Counted from the first letter of the stretch, positions 41,872-48,705 are shown. The stretch: DNA of 50,047 nt from Treponema sp. (GCA_031283105.1 JAITCL010000095.1:1-50047), one strand, 5' to 3'. A program made the numbers and translations. Notes: generated by a model from the letters alone, not told the origin.

Positions 41872-42356
41872 AAATGCAATTTGCAATCAGGACAGCCTTT
41901 GGCGATGGTATCGGTCAGGTTCAGTTTCAGACCCATTGCCTCGGCAATGCCGCGGTCGCCGTCCATAGCCATATCGCATAACAACGCGCAGGTATCGTCA
42001 TCAAAACCCAGTTTCTGCCACGCGCTTACCAGCGCACAATAGTGGAAATTGGTCTTTACATTGTCCTTGTCCGCGCTGATGCCATCCATATTAAATGTTT
42101 TTATTCCAATATCGCGCAAAAAAACTTCCCTGAAATCCCCGCAATTATCCGGGTCAGCGCATTTTTTTCTGAAATTTTCGCCGTGCATAAGACCGCAGCG
42201 TTTGATGGCTTTCCGTATAATTCCTTCCGCGTCAAGCCCCGCTTTTTTCATCTCATCATATATGAGACCCATCCACGTTGCCCGATGTTCAATCGCGGCG
42301 CGGTTAACCGCTACAATCTCGTCAACAGGATTTTCATTGTTTTTTATTTTGGACAT
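41862..42356 (-). CDS. L-2-amino-thiazoline-4-carboxylic acid hydrolase-like protein
   Basis: NFHYCALVSAWQKLGFDDDTCALLCDMAMDGDRGIAEAMGLKLNLTDTIAKGCPDCKLHF resembles the family. Confidence 0.75.
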   Translation of the reverse strand: MSKIKNNENPVDEIVAVNRAAIEHRATWMGLIYDEMKKAGLDAEGIIRKAIKRCGLMHGENFRKKCADPDNCGDFREVFLRDIGIKTFNMDGISADKDNVKTNFHYCALVSAWQKLGFDDDTCALLCDMAMDGDRGIAEAMGLKLNLTDTIAKGCPDCKLHFHK

Positions 42357-42457
42357 AGATATATAATTATACCGTTATTCGGTGTATTTAAGCAACAATG
42401 AGGATTGACACCATTTAACGCCTTTGCATTTTCCCGGAAAACTGTTATAATAACAAT

Positions 42458-42676
42458 ATGCTTGAATATACCATCACTTTATTCTGGGATGATGAAGCCT
42501 CTGTATGGATTGCCGAAAGTCAAGATTTACCGGGGCTTATTCTTGAATCCGATTCTTTTGATACTCTTGTTGAACGGGTCAAAAAAGCGGTTCCCGAACT
42601 GCTTGAAGTGAGTGGAACAAATCATACGCAGGTGAAACTTCATTTTAAGGCGGAACGTCTGGCGGTTGTGGCATAA
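42458..42676 (+). CDS. DUF1902 / HicB-like small protein
   Basis: MLEYTITLFWDDEASVWIAESQDLPGLILESDSFDTLVERVKKAVPELLE. Confidence 0.8.
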   Translation: MLEYTITLFWDDEASVWIAESQDLPGLILESDSFDTLVERVKKAVPELLEVSGTNHTQVKLHFKAERLAVVA

Positions 42677-42920
42677 TGGCCAATGGCATAATGAAACGAG
42701 CGGGAATTAACTGGCATTTTTAACACCCTCCCCCCACAAAATAATAAAAAACGCTTTCCGGCTTTCCGCGGAATTTATTCCGTTGTACCGGCAGGAAAAC
42801 GTTACTCAATTTTGCAAAAGGCAATAGAGTTGTTCAGAAACTTCAGTTCCCGAACAAGGCAGCGCCCGTTTGCGGGAAAGCGGTTGGTTCTGCGGTTGTC
42901 TATGCATTTGCATACAGCAC

Positions 42921-43070
42921 TCCGCAGAGCTTAGGAACGCACCAGCCGGAACCCCAAGTTGTTGTTCCTGTTCGACGGGGTGTTGTTGTTCCGTTACGCG
43001 GAACGCAGGTTCTGACCGTTATTGTTCCAACTGCCGCCGCGTTTCACCCGGTTAGTGCCGGTAACCGCTC
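42921..43070 (-). repeat. DGR template repeat (TR), 150 bp, ungapped match to VR at offset +1868
   Basis: Coding strand reads AVTGTNRVKRGGSWNNNGQNLRSA*RNNNTPSNRNNNLGFRLVRS*; 20 of 21 TR/VR mismatches are at TR adenines (T on the + strand). Confidence 0.97.
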
Positions 43071-44057
43071 TCCTTCTCCAAATACTTTCCTTCTTAAGAA
43101 ATTTGTCCGCGCAAGGTTAATGGCCGCGCAAACGCTGCGCGACCTTTCAGCCGCTTTTTCTTCCGTTATGACGCCGGAAGACAGCGACGCGCTAATTTCA
43201 GCAACCCGCGCCTTAAACCTCCGTTTTGATTTTTGCAACAGGAAAATGCCGTTTTCTTTTATCAAAAAACCGAGGAACGGCAGCCCCGCGGCGGTTTTGC
43301 CGAACACCGGCTGCTTTACCGCAAGTTTCAGATTGCGCGTAACATATTCATCAACCTGCGCGAACATTGTTTTAAGTTCCACCTGCGAAGACGCCCATAA
43401 AACAAAGTCGTCCATGTAACGGCAGTAGGCACACGGGCGCAGTTGTTCAAGAATAAAATGATCCATAGCGGCAAGGTACAGGTTGGCGAAAAATTGGCTG
43501 GTCAGGTTGCCGATGGGAACGCCTTTGCCCGGCGCGGTTTCGTAGCTGTCAATAACGCCGTCCAATAAAAACAGCACGCGCTGGTCTTTGATAAGCCGGC
43601 GAAGCTGCGCCTTCAGCGCCTCATGGTCAATTGAATCAAAATATTTGCGGATATCAAGTTTCAGGAAAAAGGGGCTGGCCTTGCCGCGTCCAAACGCATA
43701 ACGCACGGCGGCATGGGTTCCCTTTCCTTTGCGGCAGGCGTAACTGTTGCAAATCATCGGGCGGTCAAAAACAGGTTCGATTACGTTCATTATGGCGTGA
43801 TGCATTATCCGCTGTTCAAAGGGCGCGGTGCTGATGACGCGCAGTTTGGGGTCTTTTATCAGAAAGGAACGGTAACGCCCCCAGCCGCAATCGAGCGAGG
43901 TTAATTTGCCGCGCACCGCCGCAAGATTTTCTTCAATATTTTTGCAAAAATTGACGGCGGAATAACTGCTGCGGTTTCCCCGCAGGGCTTTAAGAAAGGC
44001 AAGGCGGATATTGTTGTAATCGACAATGTGTTCAAAAAGCCGGCTCTGCCGTTTCAT
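43044..44057 (-). CDS. DGR-type reverse transcriptase
   Basis: FFLKLDIRKYFDSIDH, GVPIGNLTSQFFANLYL (DGR-type SQ motif), CRYMDDFVLWA; 337 aa, no maturase domain; 3' end overlaps TR by 27 bp. Confidence 0.97.
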   Translation of the reverse strand: MKRQSRLFEHIVDYNNIRLAFLKALRGNRSSYSAVNFCKNIEENLAAVRGKLTSLDCGWGRYRSFLIKDPKLRVISTAPFEQRIMHHAIMNVIEPVFDRPMICNSYACRKGKGTHAAVRYAFGRGKASPFFLKLDIRKYFDSIDHEALKAQLRRLIKDQRVLFLLDGVIDSYETAPGKGVPIGNLTSQFFANLYLAAMDHFILEQLRPCAYCRYMDDFVLWASSQVELKTMFAQVDEYVTRNLKLAVKQPVFGKTAAGLPFLGFLIKENGIFLLQKSKRRFKARVAEISASLSSGVITEEKAAERSRSVCAAINLARTNFLRRKVFGEGERLPALTG

Positions 44058-44529
44058 TGGATGCCTCCCCCGTTTGTTCCGCCATAAAGAGATTCAAAAA
44101 CGCTTCGCCGTATTGCTTGACCCGCGCGTCGCCGATGCCGGATATGGAAAGCAAATCTTTCGCCGTTTTGGGATTTTTTTTGACCATGCCGGCAAGCTGG
44201 TCATTGGTAAAAACCGCGTAAACCGGTATGCTTGATTTTTCCGCAAGTTCTTTGCGTAACTCGCGCAGTTTGTCAAACAGGGCGTATTCATCGGCGCTCA
44301 AGACTTCCCGGTAGTCTATGCGCTGCGATGCGTTAGGCGCACTTTTACCGCCGCCGTCGTTTCCGTATTCGATGATAAACACCCAGCCGGTTCCCCGCTC
44401 TCCGTCAATGAGTTTTTTTTCGACATTGACGATGCGGTGCGAGCGTAAAAACAGATTCAGCTCATCGGTGACTGATTTTTCGCCAAAAGGGCTGATAAAA
44501 AAACTGGCATATTGTGTCAACAGCGCCAT
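44032..44529 (-). CDS. HRDC-domain DGR accessory protein (start MALLTQYASFF)
   Basis: LSADEYALFDKLRELRKELAEKSSIPVYAVFTNDQLAGMVKKNPKTAKDLLSISGIGDARVKQYGEAFLNLF is HRDC; overlaps RT start by 26 bp. Confidence 0.85.
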   Translation of the reverse strand: MALLTQYASFFISPFGEKSVTDELNLFLRSHRIVNVEKKLIDGERGTGWVFIIEYGNDGGGKSAPNASQRIDYREVLSADEYALFDKLRELRKELAEKSSIPVYAVFTNDQLAGMVKKNPKTAKDLLSISGIGDARVKQYGEAFLNLFMAEQTGEASNETAEPAF

Positions 44530-44547
44530 AATTTTCCTTTCTAAAAA

Positions 44548-44660
44548 GAATTTTACCACTAACCACACGAACGCGTACCTTCGGTACGTTCACGAACTTT
44601 TACTCTGTTGTTGTTCGTGTTCGTTGGTGTTGGTTCGTGGTTTATTATTCTTTCTGGATA
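44548..44660. repeat. Inverted-repeat element (copy B3) inside the DGR locus, between HRDC gene and VR
   Basis: gaattttaccactaaccacacgaac ... cgttggtgttggttcgtggtttattattctttctggata. Confidence 0.85.
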
Positions 44661-44672
44661 TTTCAAAAAAAA

Positions 44673-44708
44673 TTTTTCCGACCACTTGTCCCAAGTGGTC
44701 GGAAAAAA
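44673..44708. terminator. Bidirectional terminator-like hairpin between target gene and HRDC-RT operon
   Basis: tttttccgaccacttg-tccc-aagtggtcggaaaaa: long perfect stem flanked by A/T tracts. Confidence 0.8.
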
Positions 44709-44739
44709 AACCGACTCGAAGGGCTTAAGCGCATCGCTT

Positions 44740-44760
44740 CCACCTGCTTGACGCAGGTGG
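44740..44760 (-). promoter_or_regulatory. Candidate DGR post-VR hairpin (8-bp stem, 5-nt loop), 28 bp beyond the VR 3' end
   Basis: ccacctgc-ttgac-gcaggtgg. Confidence 0.6.
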
Positions 44761-44788
44761 GCGCTCTGCGCTTCGCGCCCTTCTCGAT

Positions 44789-44938
44789 TCCGCAGAACTC
44801 AGGAACGCACCAGCCGGAACCCCAAGCCGTTGTACCCGTCCGACGGGGTGCTGTCGAACCGTCACGCGGAACGCAGGTACCGACCGACATCGCCCCAACT
44901 GCCGCCGCGTCTCACCCGGTTAGCGCCGGTAACCGCTC
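44789..44938 (-). repeat. DGR variable repeat (VR), 150 bp, at the 3' end of the target gene
   Basis: Ungapped alignment to TR; reads AVTGANRVRRGGSWGDVGRYLRSA*RFDSTPSDGYNGLGFRLVRS*. Confidence 0.97.
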
Positions 44939-45737
44939 CGGCGGGATCCGTGTTATCTTCTGTTATATCTTCTTTGTACCAATCCCAGCACCATTCCCAC
45001 ACATTCCCGTGCATGTCATACAGTCCCCACGCGTTAGGTGTCTTTAATCCCACCTTATGCGTATTGGTGACTGCATTATTAGAATACCACGCCGCGGTAT
45101 TCAGGTGCGGTGTTCCGTCTTCGGTGTCACCAGTATACCAAGCAGTTGCCGTCCCCGCGCGGCACGCGTACTCCCACTGCGCTTCGGTCGGCAAACGGTA
45201 GCCGTTTTTATTCCAGTCCACCGTTACCGTCGCACTGGTTATGGGATACCCCGTCGCAGGAGTCCTGTCACTGATCGTATATACCGTCTGCAACCCTTCC
45301 TTAACGCTCAACTTGTTGCAGAACTCTACCGCGTCATACCAGCTTACCGTCTCCACCGGCAGTTTGCCCGGCGTACCGCTTTCCCCGTCTACCGCTGCCG
45401 TAAAATTGCTGGGATTGCTCCCCATTACCGCCTGATACTGTTCCTGCGTTACCGGATACTTTCCCATGTAAAAACTTTTTGTCAGCTTTACCGAGTGCTG
45501 CCCTTCTCTGGCTTCAATACGATTCGGTTCTGTCTCCGGGCTGCCCATCGTAAAGGTTCCGGCGGGTATCAACCTCATCACGATTCCCGTGGCAGATGTT
45601 ATTTCCACCGGCGGGCCTCCACCACCGCCCCCTCCGCCGCCGCCGCCGTTGCCTCCTCCACCGCCATTATCGCATGCCGAAAAACCAATCACCGCCGCAA
45701 CGGCGATAATCCACAATTGTTTAACTGTGTTTTTCAT
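44799..45737 (-). CDS. DGR target: lipoprotein with Gly-rich linker and FGE-sulfatase/C-type-lectin domain; in the current allele translation stops at 44862 (TGA in VR)
   Basis: Lipobox [23 protein letters not shown] linker, MVMRLIPAGTFTMGSPE-type FGE domain, YDMHGNVWEWCWDWY, RGGSW; lectin C-terminus LGFRLVRS lies beyond the in-frame TGA. Confidence 0.9.
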
Positions 45738-45788
45738 TGAAAACTCCTTTATTTCTTTAAAATAAGCAGGAAAATACCATATATTTCC

Positions 45789-45854
45789 ATAGAGCATATT
45801 ATATATTCTATAGAGCATTGTGTCAATATCTATAGACAATTATTTATTGTCTAT
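45789..45854. promoter_or_regulatory. Cluster of candidate operators between DGR target and XRE regulator
   Basis: ATAGAGCAT at 45789-45797 and 45810-45818; ATAGACAAT (45832-45840) -TATTT- ATTGTCTAT (45846-45854). Confidence 0.6.
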
Positions 45855-46131
45855 GGAAGATGCGTATAAACAATTACAATTTGTAGTTGGTAAAATCAGG
45901 GAAATACGGATAAAAAAATCCATGTCCCAGCTTGAATTATCCGTCAATTCAAATTTATCCCAGAGTTTTTTGGCAAGCGTAGAAAAAGGGAAAAAACAGC
46001 CTTCCGTATTAACTTTGCTCCGGATTGCCTCCGCTCTTAATGTAAGCCCAAAAGTTTTCTTTCCGGAACATGAAACCACATCAAAAGATGAAACAAAAGA
46101 CCTTATTATTAATCTTGTAAATTCTTTATAA
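45853..46131 (+). CDS. XRE/Cro-type HTH regulator, divergent from DGR target (ORF track start 45820)
   Basis: IREIRIKKSMSQLELSVNSNLSQSFLASVEKGKKQPSVLTLLRIASALNVSPKVFF. Confidence 0.92.
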   Translation: MEDAYKQLQFVVGKIREIRIKKSMSQLELSVNSNLSQSFLASVEKGKKQPSVLTLLRIASALNVSPKVFFPEHETTSKDETKDLIINLVNSL

Positions 46132-46162
46132 AAAATTTGTGAGAAATATTAGGAGTAAAGTC

Positions 46163-46690
46163 TTAGCTATGAGCGGCGCATATTGCCGCTCCCAGGGCGT
46201 CGGCGGCATGATCCGGTTTGGGAATTTCCGGCAGACCCAAAATAATCCGCACCATTTCCTGCACCTGTTTTTTTCCGGCGCTGGCAACCCCCGTTACCCC
46301 CTGCTTGATCGCGTTGGGTCTGAATTCCGTTATCGTCAGTCCGCGCTCGGCAAGGGCGGCAAAGACCACCCCCCGCGCTTCGGCGACGGGAATCGCGCTG
46401 GAGACATTTCTGCCAAAGTACAGGGTTTCAATGGCGGCTTGCGCGGGCTGGTACGTGTCCACTAACGAGCGGATTGATTTCATTATGGAGAACAAACGTT
46501 CCGCCTGGGGACGGCCCGCTTTTGTTTCAATACTGCCGTGGGCGACGTAGCGGAGCTTTCCCCCGGCGCAGTCGAGTATCCCCCAGCCGGTGGAAGCCAG
46601 ACCGGGGTCAATACCGATGATGCGGCGGCCTTTACTCCCCTTCGTAACCTTCGGGGATGCTGATATTGGTGTAGACGTTTTGCACGTCAT
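46163..46690 (-). CDS. ruvC: Holliday junction endodeoxyribonuclease RuvC (start uncertain)
   Basis: RRIIGIDPGLASTGWGILD... AAIETLYFGRNVSSAI... HAADALGAAICA. Confidence 0.93.
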   Translation of the reverse strand: MTCKTSTPISASPKVTKGSKGRRIIGIDPGLASTGWGILDCAGGKLRYVAHGSIETKAGRPQAERLFSIMKSIRSLVDTYQPAQAAIETLYFGRNVSSAIPVAEARGVVFAALAERGLTITEFRPNAIKQGVTGVASAGKKQVQEMVRIILGLPEIPKPDHAADALGAAICAAHS

Positions 46691-47372
46691 CGTTTTCTTC
46701 AAGTTTATCAACCAACCTGAGGGCTTTGGCGGTAGCGTCATTGTCCAGCGTTACCTCCGCATCGGCAACCATGCTGATTTCCGCGCTCATGGTTTCAAAA
46801 TTTTTCCCCTGGAGCGCGTTCATCACCGCCTCAAAATCTTCCGGCGCACTGGTCACTTCGATAATGCCTTCTCCGGCGGAAATGTCCTCCGCGCCGCCTT
46901 CCAAAGCGGCTTCCATGACCGCGTCTTCGGTGTATTTATCGCCGTCCAGGGTAATGACCCCCTGCCGTTTGAACAGGCGGGAAACCGATCCCGATGTGGC
47001 AAGCTGGCCGCCGGCTCTGGTGAGGATATTGCGTATGTCCGCCGCCGCCCGGTTTTTATTGTCGGTTAACACCTCAATAAAAATGGCCACCCCGCCGGGG
47101 GCATAGGCTTCGTAGACCAATTCCTCGTAATTGACGCCCTCAAGCTCGCCGGTTCCCTTTTTGATGGCGCGGTCGATATTGTCCTTGGGCATATTGGCGC
47201 CCCGCGCCTTGAGAATGGCGGTGCGCAGCCGGGGGTTGCTGTCAGCACTTCCCCCGCCCATACGGGCAGCGATTGAAATTTCCTTGATTAACTTGGTAAA
47301 AACCTGGCCGCGCTTTGCGTCAGCGGCCCCTTTTGCGTGTTTGATAGTCGCCCATTTACTGTGGCCCGACAT
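46632..47372 (-). CDS. yebC: YebC/PmpR family regulator
   Basis: MSGHSKWATIKHAKGAADAKRGQVFTKLIKEI. Confidence 0.97.
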   Translation of the reverse strand: MSGHSKWATIKHAKGAADAKRGQVFTKLIKEISIAARMGGGSADSNPRLRTAILKARGANMPKDNIDRAIKKGTGELEGVNYEELVYEAYAPGGVAIFIEVLTDNKNRAAADIRNILTRAGGQLATSGSVSRLFKRQGVITLDGDKYTEDAVMEAALEGGAEDISAGEGIIEVTSAPEDFEAVMNALQGKNFETMSAEISMVADAEVTLDNDATAKALRLVDKLEENDDVQNVYTNISIPEGYEGE

Positions 47373-47442
47373 GATTGCTCCTTACTTATTAATATGTTGT
47401 TATTGTACCAAAACGGCAAAAAAATGTATAGTACCCTCGGTG

Positions 47443-48666
47443 ATGAATTCGATTAATAACGCATTTTTGGCGGATGGAACGGCATACAGTCCCCATAACC
47501 CCCTGATAATCGCCGAATTGGGCACGGCGCATGGCGGCAGCCTCTCCCGGGCGCGGGAACTGGTTCAGGCGGCGGCGGAAGCGGGGGCATCCTGCGTCAA
47601 ACTGCAAATGGTATTCGCCGATGAAATCCTCCACCCCAACACCGGAGAAGTGTCCCTGCCCGGCGGCGCAATTCGGCTGTACGACCGTTTCAAACAGCTT
47701 GAAATGCCGCTTGATTTTTATACGGCAGTTAAAGAATACGTTGAATCGCGGGGATTATTGTTTCTTTGTACCCCTTTTGGCCTGAAAAGCGCACGGTTGC
47801 TGCGCACATTGCAGCCCAAAATCGTCAAAATCGCGTCGCCGGAGTTGAATTTTACGGATTTATTGCAGGAAGTCGCCGGATGGGGCCTGCCCACGCTGCT
47901 GTCATCGGGGGTTTCAACGCTGGGGGATATTGAGGAAGCGGTGGGAATAGTGGGGAGTGGGGAGTGGGGAATGGGGAATGGGGATTATGGTATGAACTAT
48001 CGGGGTATATCCCGGAAGCAATACGGTAGTCCGAACAACAATCCCTACTCCCTACTCCCTACTCCCTACCCCCCTATTTGCCTTCTCCACTGCGTAACGG
48101 CGTATCCGGCGCCGGAAACTGATTACAACCTGCGGGTGTTGCACAGCCTGGCGGCGGTTTTCGGCGTTCCGGTGGGGGTTAGCGACCACAGTCTTGACCC
48201 GGAACTGGTGCCGGCGTTGGCGGTCAGCCAGGGGGCGGCGGTTGTCGAAAAACATTTTTGCCTTTCCCGTGACGATCCCGGCCTTGACGACCCTATCGCC
48301 CTGCCGCCGCCGGAATTTGCCCGCATGGCGCAGGCAGTCCGCCGCGCCGCCGAAACGGGGCCGGAGGAAACCATTGCGAATTTAAGCCGCCAGCGGGGGG
48401 CGGCGCTGGTCGAAACCGTTTTGGGCAGCGGCATAAAAACCCTTGCCCCCTCGGAAAAAGAAAATTATTCCCGCACCAACCGTTCAATCCATGCGTTACG
48501 TGACATTCAGGCGGGTGAAATTATACAGGCCGGTGATCTTGCGGTACTGCGCACCGAAAAAATTCTGCGCCCCGGCCTTGCCCCTTCCCGTGCGGCGGAT
48601 ATTTGCGGCAGAACGGCGCGGCAATTTATTCCCGCCGGAGAAGGCATAAGGTTTGAGGATGTGTAG
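47443..48666 (+). CDS. NeuB-type N-acetylneuraminate synthase family with SAF domain; contains an in-frame repeat insertion
   Basis: PLIIAELGTAHGGSLSRARELVQAAAEAGASCVKLQ, KIASPELNFTDLL, LLHCVTAYPAPETDYNLRVL, GVSDHS, SAF-like C-terminus. Confidence 0.9.
   Translation: MNSINNAFLADGTAYSPHNPLIIAELGTAHGGSLSRARELVQAAAEAGASCVKLQMVFADEILHPNTGEVSLPGGAIRLYDRFKQLEMPLDFYTAVKEYVESRGLLFLCTPFGLKSARLLRTLQPKIVKIASPELNFTDLLQEVAGWGLPTLLSSGVSTLGDIEEAVGIVGSGEWGMGNGDYGMNYRGISRKQYGSPNNNPYSLLPTPYPPICLLHCVTAYPAPETDYNLRVLHSLAAVFGVPVGVSDHSLDPELVPALAVSQGAAVVEKHFCLSRDDPGLDDPIALPPPEFARMAQAVRRAAETGPEETIANLSRQRGAALVETVLGSGIKTLAPSEKENYSRTNRSIHALRDIQAGEIIQAGDLAVLRTEKILRPGLAPSRAADICGRTARQFIPAGEGIRFEDV
47947..48076 (+). repeat. 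Heptanucleotide inverted-repeat insertion (GGGGAGT/GGGGAAT array and TCCCTAC array) inside neuB-like CDS
   Basis: ggggagtggggagtggggaatggggaatgggga ... tccctactccctactccctactccctaccccc. Confidence 0.9.
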
Positions 48667-48705
48667 GGGGGTACGATGTTGCGACAAATACCACGTGCCA
48701 CTTGC

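Noticed and set aside
42870-43055. + strand ORF of 61 aa over the TR (MRESGWFCGC...)
   Set aside because: Antisense to the DGR template repeat; Cys-rich translation is an artefact of AAC-rich sequence on the other strand.
43044-44057. RT as group II intron maturase or retron
   Set aside because: SQ (not SP) motif, no maturase/HNH domain, and a matching TR/VR pair make DGR the clear call.
44862-44864. UGA in VR as a selenocysteine codon
   Set aside because: TR has TAA at the same codon and no SECIS candidate was identified; the stop is better explained by adenine mutagenesis.
44663-44890. - strand ORF MSVGTCVPRDGSTAPRRTGTTAWGSGWCVPEFC... through the VR
   Set aside because: Alternative frame of the VR; the conserved lectin ending LGFRLVRS is in the target gene's own frame.
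44637-45201. + strand ORFs 44637..45047 and 44830..45201
   Set aside because: Antisense to the target gene; no start context or homology.
47947-48076. Heptamer array as a CRISPR
   Set aside because: 7-nt period, no 24-40-nt repeats or unique spacers; inside a CDS in frame.
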